NCBI GenBank assembly: GCA_037179385.1
Contig: CM074188.1
Location: forward strand, 17,625,318 to 17,689,317
Length of the DNA: 64,000 nucleotides
Direction: 5' to 3'
Source: Holothuria scabra
Taxonomy: Eukaryota; Echinodermata; Holothuroidea; Aspidochirotida; Holothuriidae
Below the pieces are notes generated by a model, which searched no databases, was not told the DNA's origin, and was given only the letters and a program-made list of their open reading frames with translations. This document shows positions 44,801 through 56,460 of the stretch, piece by piece (position 1 is the stretch's first letter; every line of letters begins with the position of its first letter). Both the position numbers and the translations under genes were made by a program.

Positions 44801-47800
44801 CTAAGCATTAGATTAATTTCACTATTCCTTAATCATACTAGGAAGTTTCATATTATTGAGAGGATGAAGAGGAAATTCAAGGATTTTGATCAGGTTTCCT
44901 CTTGCGGCAACACTCTCTAGTTTGTTAAAGGAGAAATCTTTTGACTTGTCACGACCATGCTCAGCAGCGACGTCATGGGGATGAGAGGGCTAAATGCCCC
45001 TTAGAGTTTGCCCTTGTTCCCTAGTTTTAAAGGAGTTATGACGATAAGGGGTTAAATCAACCAAAAAAATGAATAAGACTTAGACTCCTGAAACTTAATT
45101 TCTTATCCAGAGATGCTTAAACGTTGGAACTCCCGCTGGTTTGCCCCGTGAACACCACCCGAACGAGCTTGCGCTTCGCGTTATTTTTCGCTCCGGGCGC
45201 GGGAACTTAATGTTTGCCTCAAACATTTTCCACTGCCCCTGGTTAGCCCTAAATTTTGACATCCTGTTGCAGCCTCTGTCAATGCTTGACCTCAAGGTTT
45301 GTCATGTGAGCATACGGAACAACCTTTATATAATGAAGGTTATCTCCATAATTCGCACCGGTAGAAATAATCAGTGGGACTTTTCATTGGTCAAGTCAGC
45401 GAAAATCTTCACTCCCAAAAAAGAGATTAATTGCTATGTTGGCGCTCTTCACATGGGTGTAACGAAGAATGTTCCAAGGAGGCGAAACGTGTACAAACGT
45501 GATGACCTTTCTGTGCCTCGACAAGACTGATCGCTTTCAAGATGGCGATCTCCTTTGACATAAGCTTGTCAGTTTAACACCAGCGCTACTGAACCATACC
45601 TGCTTGACTGACAGTTTCTGTTGAAGATTATACTAAAAGGGTCACAAGATTAACACTTGATTGATATTTGTGCTGTAGTTAGACGGTATGACTTTCGTGG
45701 CGAATGATTGTTTGAACTCGTCCGCCAATTAGTCGGAAGATTTTTGTCAGTCTGCTGCACTTTCCTACTTATGAGCAAAATGAAAAATGTATTATATGCT
45801 TTTTTGAGAAAATTCGGAATTTCATAAAAGAAAATTTGGGAAAACCACAATGTAGTTGATAAATGGAAAATTTCAAAATTTCAACTTTTCATGGCTGGAG
45901 GGGGGGGGGGGGGTTGTCCCCCTTACCTCTGTAGCTACACCTCTGAACATTTTTTGCTACAAAAGGTAATTTAGCATTAACGACTGAGATTAATTGCACC
46001 CGCTTGGCGGACGGCACTACATTAACTGCACTGCTACTTCAAACAACTCCCTGCTTCAAAAGAGAAGTACATTTGACCAGGGGGTTGCTAGAGACTGATT
46101 TGACACATGCTGTTAAGAGGTCAATACAGGGAGTTGCCAGGGAGTCTATAGCAACTCCCTGGTCAATAGGAGAAAATTATAACTACTTCCTTTGGCTTTA
46201 TTGGGACGTATCGCGTGATTGTAAGGCGTTTGCAAATGCCACGTGCCAATTGGATCTTGTAGGATATGATTTAATTTTGACCCAATGGTCTCTTTTCTGA
46301 GAAAGCACTGATCAAACATTGACATGGACGACCAGGTGACGTCTATAAGCCCTAGTAGGGATCATATATTCTGTGACGTTTTCTGACTATTACTATGTTA
46401 ATGGTATTACCACGTTTTTGAAATTCTGTTGGTGGGCATGTTCAGAGGGGGTGGCAGTTGCGTAACTAGACTTGTCTTCATGGGGGCAGATGGATGATGT
46501 AGGGCTGAATATTTTTTTTGGGGGGGGGAGGGGGGATGCTTGGATATCTGACACAATTCACTATCTAAGCGGAGCGTTACCATTGGTTGGCTCCGAGAGT
46601 ACGGAGAATGTTGGAAACTGTAACCCCTGAGACAGCTAGAAATTGCAAAATGTTGAAAAATTCCCAGATTAAATGTGCCATTTCCGGGCAATTTCTTTCT
46701 GTCTGAGCGTGTAATCTGGCAATTGAAAGCATTCCAAATTTTTGCAACCTGTGTCCGAACTGAAAATTCTACCATTTCGGGCGAGGTGCAACGTGCAAGG
46801 CTTTCAAAAAGAGGCTGATAGCTTATTGTTTTGTTTAAGCAGTCCGAAGGTGTAGCTAATAAGTGATTTTCCATTAAAACATTTTCAGTCTGAGAACATT
46901 TTGCAACGATGTGATATATACCTCTAGAATACAGGAAATGATATTTCCAGGATCTTGAAAGCTGCATTTATAAAGTTTTGATTTTGAGAACTTGTGTTTG
47001 AAAAAGTTCACATTTCCTCGTGAAATTTTACTTTGAAAAACCTGGCAGAGCCTCTCTTGCACTAATGAAGCATATCATTACGCTCGTCATGTCATGACAC
47101 TGCTACATGATTGCACATAATCATGATTTGATCACCCACCTTTGATTATGCATAGCTCCCAAGTTACAAGGACCTAGATTCGGGTCCATCTCCGACCAGT
47201 CCGTTGTGAGTACGTAGCCTTTGGGAGGGGCTTATCGACGGGGCTTCATTCATCCCCTTTTCGATATTTTAATGGGGGAAGTGTCTACACGTGAAGCTAC
47301 CTCTAAAAGTATCGGCACTGGTACTAACAAACTCGAAAAATTTGACCCTCTCGAAATGATAGTGATCATTAGTTATTTTTACCTTAACTTCTGATGCAGC
47401 ACTAATCAGGTGCCTCGGTGAACACACCGTATTCTATTTTAAACATCCGACATCTATTTTGAGCCCATGGACATGCCAATTTTACTAACATAATGCAGCT
47501 TCCACAAAAATTGATGGGACAAGTCGACGCATCATGTCGCGGTCACGAAGTCCGAATTTTAAGTTCGAAGAAGTTCTTCCTCTTTTAATTCAAGACCAGA
47601 TTAGAGTATTTAAACAATGTGTCTACAGTAGTAAAACAAGATCGCAAATTTAGTTGTTGATATCATATTTTCATTTTCATTTCATATATCTTATTATATT
47701 CCTTAATGTCATATTTCAGTTTATCTCCGATCGCCTATGGGCGACTCGGAGGGGTTGCTAGGGGGCTGGAAAATTTTATGGGGCTCCATCTCTCCAGCCT

Positions 47801-48684
47801 GTACCCCCAGTCCCCCACCGGTAGCCTTACGCCACTGGTTGACATCATGGAATTTGGGTGTATATTATGTTTTCTAATAAATTATTTTCAGATACAACTC
47901 ATTTGTTGCGCCATCTCCCTGATAATAAACGTCGTTCAAAATGATTCACCATTAAAAACATTTTCCGAGATATCGCTTTTGGTTAAGTTATCTCGTTTAA
48001 GAAAGGTTAGGGGAATTGACGAACAAATGCAATAAAACATTAAGTTTCTATAGTCAAAAGTACTTCTAGTCAGTGCGTATTTCATACAAAAACGTCAAAT
48101 AAAATCCAAAGTGGACGACTTCTTGTGAAATGCGTAATACATTTTAGGAAGGTTTTTCGTGTTGCCAGATTTCAAAATGGAAGCCATTATTCCTTATAAG
48201 TGCCTGGTCTTTGTAAGTCGTCACAATGAAAACAACATAGGCCCATGGGACCATAAACAGTTGCAGATCAGGTATTATGTCGTCTACGGTCCATATTGAG
48301 TTTTCAATTTCGACGAAAATAGCCCTGTGAATGCTTCTTTTTGATATCAAAATTCATGGTTACGTGGCATTTTGAAGCAATTCATGCATTTGGTCAAAAT
48401 GATCAACTTCAATGAAATACGTTAAATTAATCTTATAAAAATGGCTTTATTTCAATGGTACATTGGTCGACACCTGATCTGCAGTGGTGCATCACATATC
48501 TGATAGGTGGTGTTAGGAACAAAATATACGTAGCTGCATATCTTTAAAAAGTAGTAGAACTTTTAGGCATTAATCATACTTCTTATCATGGATAGCATGA
48601 AAACAGGAGTTATTTTGAAACACAAAATGAGAGTATTCACTTACCAATTAGTGCAAATAGTAGAATATATTTCAAACCAGCCAT
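41817..48684 (-). CDS. Small Gly/Asn-rich type I membrane protein, 2 exons
   Basis: I do not recognise this protein. Exon 1 (48645-48684) encodes MAGLKYILLFALI plus one base and ends at donor GTAAGT. Exon 2 (41817-42505) follows a pyrimidine-rich acceptor ending CAATTCACAG. Phase 1 meets phase 1, giving 242 residues. The join creates a clear signal peptide (residues 1-18, ending GIAFG) that neither exon shows alone. The ectodomain is low in complexity, rich in Gly, Asn, Pro and Gln, without cysteine. It holds two related aromatic motifs, RWFNFWETGVVGN and RFNWFQNSAVDPN. One membrane segment (about 206-228, TLVGVVVAVLVVVAIFGGV) and a 14-residue basic tail (TRQRR...) follow. The 6.1-kb intron contains MITEs and a 645-bp duplication. 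Secreted or surface adhesive roles are only conjecture. Confidence 0.75.
43300..43380 (-). repeat. SINE 3' fragment, inverted
   Basis: Contains AAAGCCGGCCACGGCCTTTT, TTCCAGTTGTGGCCCACTGG and CTCCATTGCTTATGCCGAGC, the same order as the inverted SINE at 60990-61185. Confidence 0.65.
43506..44039 (+). mobile_element. MITE A copy, interrupted by a nested MITE
   Basis: The copy is bounded by TTAA at 43506-43509 and 44036-44039 with inverted ends (TTAAAGGGG...AGTCACCCC and GACTTCTCTTGCCCTTTAA). Its left part is split after CCCCAATCT by the element at 43535-43793. The remainder (AGACTGTCCTGTTTCATGAT, CTTGGTTTACC, GCTTCAAAATAAGTTTGAAG) matches 19533-19795. Its right half is copied again in the tandem duplication. 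Confidence 0.8.
43535..43793. mobile_element. Nested MITE with 12-bp inverted ends and 9-bp target duplication
   Basis: The ends are ACGGACTTCCTA (43535-43546) and its exact complement TAGGAAGTCCGT (43781-43792) plus one G. It is flanked by identical CCCCAATCT at 43526-43534 and 43794-43802. A 9-bp duplication is typical of Mutator-like elements, but the superfamily is unproven. No ORF. It inserted into MITE A, which dates it as younger. Confidence 0.8.
43827..45116. repeat. 645-bp perfect tandem duplication (2 copies)
   Basis: Copy 1 is 43827-44471 and copy 2 is 44472-45116; no difference was seen on reading. The unit runs from inside MITE A (TTCATGATTTGCTC) to CTTATCCAGAGATGC. At the far end the second copy runs into TTAAACG, so TT is shared at the junction. 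It lies in the intron of the small membrane-protein gene. It could be a very recent duplication or an assembly artefact. Confidence 0.9.
45117..48644 (-). other. Rest of the intron of the membrane-protein gene
   Basis: No further exon is needed, since the flanking phases join directly. Features are a G-run at 45901-45914, a hAT-like motif at about 46455 (GGCAGTTGCGTAACTAG) with a 206-bp-repeat monomer at 46550-46700, and another hAT-like end at 47826-47840 (GTAGCCTTACGCCACTG). The reading frame at 46407-46967 overlaps these repeats and is not taken as a gene. Confidence 0.55.
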
Positions 48685-49141
48685 GGTGTTTTGATGATTC
48701 TTTCGAATATTTACGTTTACTGGCAAACTGTCTACCGTCCTGCGAACTAACTCCCAGCTCAACTTGATGCAAAGTGGCCAACTAATAAAGTGAAAAGCCC
48801 ACGTTAAAAAGGACGTGGAATATTTTGAGAACGCATTAATTAGGCCTATGAACGGTTGTTTAATCATATATCTCTAAAAGGGGCAAAGGATGTAGCGATA
48901 ATTGATATAAGAAATGAAAGAGGAAAACCAGTATGCGTCACCAGCTTCTCTAGTAATTTATTCTTCCTACATGCGCATATAGCAAAGGCCACGTGGGAGG
49001 CCTGGTGTCTCTTTATAAATGCAGTTGCACGACGTGAACCCTAATACATTTCTATATTTGTATTATACAGTCAAGCATGTCATCCTTCGTCGCGGCAATG
49101 CTAAGGATATACTGTTCAAGGATTGTAATTACATTACATCC

Positions 49142-49348
49142 TCAGACGTTGCCAGCTAAAGTAAATTGTATGCAAGCTCTACAAAAGTTGTCAGAGTATG
49201 ATGTGACATTTCCGTTCTGAAACGACATGATGCCAACACATAGCATCGAATTGCACATATATTGAGTCTCTGTTTCCAAAGTTGAGATATAAAAGACCAA
49301 AATAAGAATGAAGATATATTTTTGTAATGGCACTGACATCTGACTCAT
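49142..49348 (-). CDS. Possible small secreted Cys-containing peptide or first exon
   Basis: Unrecognised. From the second Met (49339) the frame encodes 65 residues. They begin with a signal-peptide-like stretch, MSVPLQKYIFILILVFYIST, and then a short polar part with four cysteines (CNSMLC and, 26 residues on, CRAC). It lies on the minus strand between the last exon of the 51043 gene and the signal-peptide exon at 48684. No convincing splice donor or poly-A signal was found, so it may be a complete small peptide, a first exon, or chance. Confidence 0.3.
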   Translation of the reverse strand: MSQMSVPLQKYIFILILVFYISTLETETQYMCNSMLCVGIMSFQNGNVTSYSDNFCRACIQFTLAGNV

Positions 49349-51042
49349 TGAAAGAGACTGTCAGATTTTGATGATCTCATATTTTGAAGACTCTTTCGTC
49401 TCTTTTTTCAATCTAAGGTTTGAAAAGCAAATTGAATTACACTTTATGCAGCAAAACTTGAGGCAAGAAGCTTGAAACAATAAAATTCGTAATTTTGTAC
49501 CCATGGCAAATTTTGGAATATCCGTCCGGACACAGGAGTTTGTTTTTTACTTGTTAAAGTCTGCACCACATTCATACATTTAATTAAAACTAAATTTGGT
49601 CACCGTATGGATAAGGCTGTCTAGTCTTGAATCAGTGTAGAAATTGTTACCCGAACAAAATGACAAAAGTCCCATTCAACAGTATTTGAGACAGAATTCA
49701 TGTTTCTTCTCACTTGAAAGATCTCTTCAAAATTCTGTAGATTCTGGCGATCAGTTCAAGGGGAAGTTTAAGCAAAACTTTTATTTTCATATGTGAAAAG
49801 GGACATAATCTACACAGGTTGGAGAAAGTTTCATTCAAATCGGACATGTATTTCTTGAGATATCAGTAAATGAGGTCAGTAGATTTGTGTTCAAAAGTGA
49901 ATTTGAGGGCAGCAGAGCTTATACCACTTCCTCAGATTTACAAGGAATGCTTTGTTTCCCTTTCTTTTATCAGACTATTGTGTTAACCTTGAAGTTAATA
50001 GGAGTATGACCTCCCCCTGGAGATGCAAATTTTGTGAAATTCTCGTGCCACTTATGCAACCACATGCAATCACATGCAATCACATTTTGATAATATGGGA
50101 TTGTTGAGGAGAAAATCCAGTATAAAGTTCAAAGAAAAACAAAAGACCGCCCATTAATGTGGAGATGTGATGTCATATATGCTTTCTTCAAGTTCACTTT
50201 TTGCTGAAAATGTGAAATGTCAAACCTTGGGAACCATACATTGGATTTCAATGCAAATTTCACTGAAATGCTCAGAATAAGTACCCCTCTAACATACCAA
50301 ATCCTGTTGTGACCTTAAAAACTTCTTAGAAGGGAAAATGAAAAGCTGGAACAAAAGGTTTTTTAGTCGCTGACAAACTCTGATTACTCTTTTAGCAAGT
50401 AATCTTTATTAAGAAAGCAAAACAAACACAAAGGAAGAATTTTCAGGAGAAGACTGTGCAATTAGAGTCGTTCTTGTTGAAATATATTCTCAGTGTGAAA
50501 CGTTTAGAACCCCTGGAACATTTTCATCTTTATCTAATTTGATATTCTTTAAATGTACATGGACTTGAAGTCTTCTTTGTAGAGAGTGTTAGTTGGCATG
50601 GAGAAGGGTGGTAAACAAAGCCCTGACAGAGTTCGGGGGCAAGCACATTTCATTTTTAATGCTTTGTAATACTTAAGCGTAAATAGTTATTTGGAATGGT
50701 TAGGCTACTTAATATAGTGCGTCTGCATTAAGAAGAGAAATCAAGGTGTTAAATTGCATCTGTTCCACAAATAAGTTGTAATTTTATTTATTGGTTAAAT
50801 TTCATTTGATTTGTTGCTTTGTTGATTTGATATCTACATGCAGGTAGGTTTGACTCATTGCTCCCCTCTGATATTATTACAGCCTTTTTGCAAAATTATT
50901 AAGGGCGCTGGACTTAGGAAGCTGTTTATCATTTATGACGTCTAACAGAAAGACAAATTTGATTTGGTTGCCCTGAACGTTTGGCCTGAAGGTATATTCT
51001 TTCTTAATAATGATTAAATCTTTGAAGGGTTGCGATTTATTC

Positions 51043-54000
51043 TCAATAGTAAGCTTTAGATTTCACGACGCGGACATCAGCTACAACGTTAATGACGTCA
51101 TCCTTTGCGTTGTCCTGCCATTTAACAACTTGGAGAAGGGTTATTTGGCGTTGCGCTCGAAACGGTATAGAAATAAATGACGTCATGTTGTTGTAAATGA
51201 GGTCGATGTCTTGAAGTTTTAAGTTCCCTATCATTATTGACGGATGGGGACATCTCCCCAGTTTCCTGAAAAAAGATTATTTTGTGAAAAATCTCCTCAA
51301 CTCAAACATAGGGCATATCCTCGTGTATCCTGGATTCGCCGCCCATGGTTGGGGCGAAGAAACAAGTATTTCACTTCTAATGATCTCAGAATCATTTACA
51401 CGTGCAATGTCATGATCCCAAGAAACATGTCAAAATTGAAAATTGTCCTGCAGCTATCTCATAGTCTGGAACATTATTTAACTGAGTTGGATACAAAACA
51501 TTGCATATTTCAAAGGCAGGATGTTCCTCATTTACCAAGATTACATCGGGACAGAAACAGATCAACCAAGTTTATTAGATTACACCCAGCTGGTATTGTA
51601 GGCAGGCACCCCGTTTGTCGGTTGAATTACTAGTCTCCACAGGATTCGCACTAAGGTATACTCATTATCTTAATTCTTGATTGTTTTAAATCGCATTTGA
51701 CCGAAACGTGCAAATGACAGCAATGGATGACTTCTATGATGAAACTTGTGAAGATCATTCAGTAGAAATATGGGAAAGTTACCCTTGTCTCTTCAACATA
51801 ACAACTAAAGAGTATATTATCGGCGGGAATAGCTTCTTTGGTCACGTGTGAAGCCGGATACTGTGAAAGGAGGATTTGTATTTATAGGGGGACGTGTGCA
51901 CCAGTCTTCTCCAGAAACGTGTCAATTAAATTTTTTATAGTTCTCACCTATACTAGCACGACAGTAGTATTTTGGGGTCATGCCAATATAAACATATTAC
52001 CTGTCATATGTATTTAGCACAAGTGGCTTTGTATAAGCCCCACCTTGCATTATTGCTTGATTGTAGGGGTAAAATATAAAAATTTCTGTTTAAAAGAGAA
52101 GGAAATGGTATACTGCCAGTTTCGAGCCATTAAAAAAGGTCGAGGAAAGGAATCCAGATTTAAAGAACATTAGATATAACATTCCATTTAATCAAACAGT
52201 TCATAGAACGAAACTATACCCTGTGTATTCGATCCCTCAACAAGCTGTTCTTTTAAGGAGAATCCGACCAATAACATAGAGACAGTTCATACTGTCATAT
52301 GGAATGATTCCTGGACATAATCTCCATCCAGTCTTCTATCGCTTGGGTTGGGAAATGATGGCTTAGGCAACCTGGTTCTAGTTTAGATATCTCACCTTTG
52401 ATGCATATAGTAATGTTTCTCCATGAAAGCCTGTTAACAGACGCAAGATAAAGAGAGGAATGGCTGCTTTGAAAACACTTTATAAAACCTTTCTTAGCTA
52501 ATACGGTATCGGAATACTTTTGCTTGTATGTTTTATGTAACAACAAACCTTACAGACTGGTTGTTTGCCTTTTAGTCTGTAGAAAATTTAATATTCTGAA
52601 CGCCCTCTATTAATTACACATTTTTCAAATTCTTAAACGGACTCGCTGAAAATTGACAAACTATATGGGCTTTACAAGTTCAATTATGATGACATTGATT
52701 CCAATAAGTTAAATAGCGTGCGCAGGAGTTGTGAGTTTGGGGGAGGGGAGCCATGAATTTCTCGACTAACTTGGGCAGGGATCTACAGGAACACCAGGAA
52801 GTTTTTACCACTTAAACTTGTTTAAAAGCAAACTGGTCTCTCAAACAGCCAATATGAAGATAGAAAATGGCACTGAGATGTCAGGAACTGCTTTGTTGTT
52901 AGGTGTTTACCAGTTGATCAAGAGCATCTAAGAAGATGCAACAGAGATTGGCATAAAGGTTTAAGTTTTCGCTGTCCTGAGAGAGGGACCTAAGGGAGGG
53001 GGGTGGTGGCGTGTGGCCAGTGGCGGCGGAAGCATGCTTGCTTTGGAGGGGGGGGGGCTATTAATCTGATCAAGTACTTAAAAATCCTTGGTCGTCGTTT
53101 ACATGATGTGTTCAGGTGTCATCCTTTCTGATGTTAATGTGTTATCTTTGGAAGTGATATAGTTTTCGAGTATTTATACATTTTATTTGTGCGCCTCTTG
53201 CCTCAGGCACCAGCGCTAAATCATGCACTGATGCTTAGGAAAGACAACTATAAAACATTATTACAACGATGGGAGTTAGTTACGGTATTTTTACTTATTC
53301 AAGGTAGAATGAGAAGTAAAATTAATGAGAGACAAACAATTTAAATGGATAAATGCTCAATGCCGAAGTCTCAAAGACCTGTCTATTACGTTGGGTCGAA
53401 TCAATTCCGAAAGTAGTGTTGCTACGTGCAGCTAGCTCAGTTGGTCAAAATTGGCAAAATTTATGAGGAACGTCGAAAAAGTAAAATGTCGGGTCCAATA
53501 ATCGAATATGTTTGTTCTTTGGGGTTTTTTTTTTGGGGGGGGGGGGGGTTATTCGAAGCAGTATCATTCTTGTACATATATTTTAGTAAATCTTTAGCAA
53601 GCATGGTTATACTTGTTTGTTGTTCATTTTGGGTTCATTTCCATAAATCTCCCGTTACTTCTCTACACTTTTAGGGGAATCCGTCCCCTACAGAAAAATA
53701 AAGTAAGAACGTGTTCTCCGGAGAGTCCCACCCCCAGTTCCGCCCCCACTAAGTGTCCCCTTCCATTTGCTTTGTGGCTGCCCTGAGGTGCAAACTTGTG
53801 CTATTTTATTGACTTTATAAAGCATATTTAAACACGCATGACGGCCAAAAGGAGGTGCACTCTTGTTGTTAATTCAGATTCGGGCAGACTACTTCCGAGT
53901 GGTTTCACCGACTAGCTGACTACATGCAGACTTAATGTCATTTGTAGTTTCACCTATATAACATGTGATCAAAGTTTCTCCAGATTAAGCTTCAACGTGA

Positions 54001-55399
54001 TTAACACAGTTTGTGTCCTTCATAAAGATATTGATATGAAAAGAATGGGCTTCTCACCACTGTGTTTGTAGTTGTTAGTTTCTGGTGGTTATGCAGTGAA
54101 TCTGCAGTGTTCACGTTGACTCAATGTAAGAAAATGATAGATCCAAAATAGATATAATAGTTCAATCGTATATTACAAAACCATGGTAGGTGGTCATTAC
54201 ATCATAGCAAAGTGACACTTCCAATAAGCTGACAAGTAATCATTCTAGTGACTTGCTTTACATACATTTATAACTTGCCTAAAAATAAAGGACACCCTTT
54301 TCCATACTAAAATTATTTATTTTCCTTTCTTCATGGGCAAGTCTCAAATAAACTCTTATAAGTGAATCAGAATCTAGATATTAAAATGGGCACACTCTAA
54401 AAATATGTTTAACGATTAAAAAACTGCTTTTGCTCAAACTTTGGAGGCACGTTTAAATTCTAAACATGTTCATTTATTGAAAACTACATGTTCCACAATT
54501 ACACGTGTTTAAGAACGAAATTGTTAGGAATTAGACACGTGTCCTAAGGAAGCAGTATAATTCCTAAACAACGTTTTAGAGTGATTTAATATTATTCGTA
54601 GACAGCTCAATTTTTTTAACTCCTTCGTAAATTTACGTAGAGATTTTTTAATAAAACGACTTACATGGTAAGTCTTAATAGCACTCATAGTGACCGTCAT
54701 TTAAAAGACTCCATAAACGCAACCTAGCACACCATAATGGTAATATGAAGTAATGTTAGTTATAACCTACAGTAATATACGAAGTCCTTTCCGAAAAAGC
54801 GAAATCCTGAAAAGCTGCTTAAAAATTCGGAAAAGTATTTGAATAACCAAACAGTTAAGTAGCCATCGTACCTCTACATAGAATAGGATATTTAACTCGA
54901 GTAGGGTAAATGAATTATTAACACAGCTCGATTCGAATCCATCTAAGGGAACCCAATGGGGAAGTTGTAAGAGCTCTTACAGTTTCACTACTAAAAGATC
55001 TAAACTTGATTAATTTTGGTATTCGAATCGTCAATCTGCCAACCTGGGAAGGTTAAAGTTTTGATGGACTAGGAAGAATGAAATTGTGAAAGGCATGGGT
55101 AGTAGCCTTTAATTCATTTAAAAATAACCCTATCAGTTAATTATCACAGTGGGCTATCGTAAGTTATTATGGGTTGTCCATAATTATTGGACAAAAAAAA
55201 AAAAAAAAAAAAAAACGTTGCTTACCACCACAGGTAGTTCTATTACAAATTGGGCATGGATGACATAATTCTGGTATCTGAAAAGTACTGTTACTTGAGA
55301 AATCGTTCATGCGAGAAGATACCAGGAATGTTGTTACAAATTCTGCATAACTGTACTTTATTGACAAAGAGTCACTTATGTTTGGCCCATCCCCCATTT
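51043..55399 (-). CDS. Unrecognised gene with PKD-like segment, last 3 exons
   Basis: Three exons join in frame. Exon x (55226 to 55399, possibly to 55432) ends TGT GGT G at donor GTAAGC. Exon y (52001-52085) follows acceptor CCTTCTCTTTTAAACAG and ends AG at GTAATA. The last exon (51043-51265) follows acceptor TCTTTTTTCAG and stops TGA. Phases 1 then 2 match exactly. Exon x looks like the second half of a PKD domain: MGDGPNIS, then IKYSYAEFVTTFLVSSRMND, N-glycosylation sites, and CHPCPICNRTTC. Exon y has EIFIFYPYNQAIMQGGAYTK. The last exon has one Cys (GRCPHPS) and alternating strands such as QRQITLLQVVKW, with no membrane segment. It is probably extracellular; function unknown. The 5' exons were not found between 55.4 and 58.5 kb, so it may be incomplete or a relic. 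Confidence 0.55.
52086..55225 (-). other. Intron of the PKD-like gene
   Basis: A phase-1 intron. It contains a hAT-like terminus with G-run at 53020-53057 (CAGTGGCGGCGGAAGC), a T/G-run at 53523-53549 and the foldback at 54393-54583, with an A-run just before the donor side at 55193-55215. No other gene is seen. Confidence 0.5.
54393..54583. mobile_element. Foldback element with CACTCTAAAA ends (191 bp)
   Basis: The left end is CACTCTAAAAATATGTTTAA and the right end inverted is CACTCTAAAACGTTGTTTAG. The interior also has inverted ACACGTG / CACGTGT motifs (54503 and 54536). No ORF. It shares its terminal 10 bases with the elements at 18469 and 55606. Confidence 0.65.
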
Positions 55400-55469
55400 C
55401 TAAAATAATTTTAAATGGTGTTCTATTTGCAGCTATATTTATGACATTATTAGCTTACCTTACATATGA

Positions 55470-56460
55470 ATGCAGGGATGATACCAGGATTTCAATAGTG
55501 GTGGTAATGAAGGGTAAAAAAAAATGTTAGAGGGCAAAAAAAAATTGGGCGCAGCGCGAAAGCTAACCCAAAAGCTAACCCAAACAGGATTTTTGGCATC
55601 CATTACACTCCAAAATCAAAAAAGTGAACTTAGTCACTCTTTGATCGAGTGAAAAGTGTAAGTTCACTCCATAAGAGTGATAATTCATTCCAAGAGGAGT
55701 GAAGTTCCCTTCAAAAAGAGTGAAGTTCACTCCACAAAGAGTGAAATTCCCTTAAAACGAGCAAAGTTTCACTCTTGATGGAGTGCCCACAGTGATCGCT
55801 CTTAAAAAAGAGCGATCATTGCAGGCACTCGTGGAAGAGTGAATTTTCCGTCTTCCTCTAGTGAATTTCACTCTTTTTGGAGTGAACTTTACTCATCTTG
55901 GAGTGAACTATCACTCTCATGGAGTGAATTTACACTTTTCACTCGATCAAAGAGTGACTAAGTTCACTCTTTTGATTTTAGAGTGTAGCGAAACCCTGAG
56001 GAGCTCAGAGTATAGATTTGGGTGATAGATAGGGTCGCAGGAGAGGTACATTTTGCCTGAGAAGATGGGGTCCTGGGCCAGCTAGGGTACCATGTTGGAT
56101 ACCATGTTTGATGTCCTGGGGAAAACCCTCAGTGAGGGTCTAAAGGCAAAGCCAGTGGAAATTCTGAGTTTAACCATATCTCTTGGCGACAAGTTAAGTC
56201 ACGGATAAACTTTTATTTAGCAGATGGGGTCCAAGGATAAGGCATTCCGTTAAATTGTACGGTGGATTCCATGAGGGAAAAAACCTCAGTGGGGATCCAG
56301 GGGCGAAGCCCGGAGACTCAGAGATTTAAGCATATCTCTAGGTGACAAAATTATATCTCAGGAAAGGTATATTTGGTTCAGGATTCGGGGTATCTGGGAT
56401 ACAAACGCTCTTACCGGGGCCTCCCTGTCAGAGCGTTTGTCTCTTAGGCTGGTGCCTCCA
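55470..56460. repeat. Decayed dispersed element surrounding the foldback
   Basis: The left side, AGGATTTCAATAGTGGTGG with A-runs and GGGCGCAGCGCGAAAGC, and the right side, with two copies of a CCTCAGTG-GGGTC-AGGGGCGAAGCC-type block (56126-56156, 56283-56312), look like one eroded repeat into which the 55606-55985 foldback inserted. The class was not determined. Confidence 0.4.
55606..55985. mobile_element. Large foldback element of GAGTGAA repeats (380 bp)
   Basis: Arms of about 190 bp: the left CACTCCAAAATCAAAAAAGT is matched by the inverted right CACTCTAAAATCAAAAGAGT, and pairing continues through TGAACTTAGTCACTCTTTGATCG-type sequence to a centre GATCGCTCTT-aaaa-AAGAGCGATC near 55805. The arms themselves consist of diverged GAGTGAAgTTCACTCC units. 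The outer bases are TA on both sides (55604-55605, 55986-55987), consistent with a TA target duplication. Confidence 0.85.

Noticed and set aside
45141..45530. 129-residue plus-strand frame
   Set aside because: No recognisable domain; lies in the intron of the membrane-protein gene without splice or repeat support.
46407..46967. 186-residue minus-strand frame
   Set aside because: Overlaps a hAT-like terminus and a 206-bp-repeat monomer; related peptides appear wherever that repeat occurs, so it is repeat-derived.
51244..51633. 129-residue plus-strand frame
   Set aside because: Partly antisense to a well-spliced minus-strand exon, with no family similarity; length alone is not enough.
55441..55468. 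Strong donor-like AAG-GTAAGC on the minus strand upstream of the PKD-like exon
   Set aside because: The sequence upstream looks like a dispersed repeat with long A/T runs and no open coding frame; it would also leave an intron of only about 60 bases.
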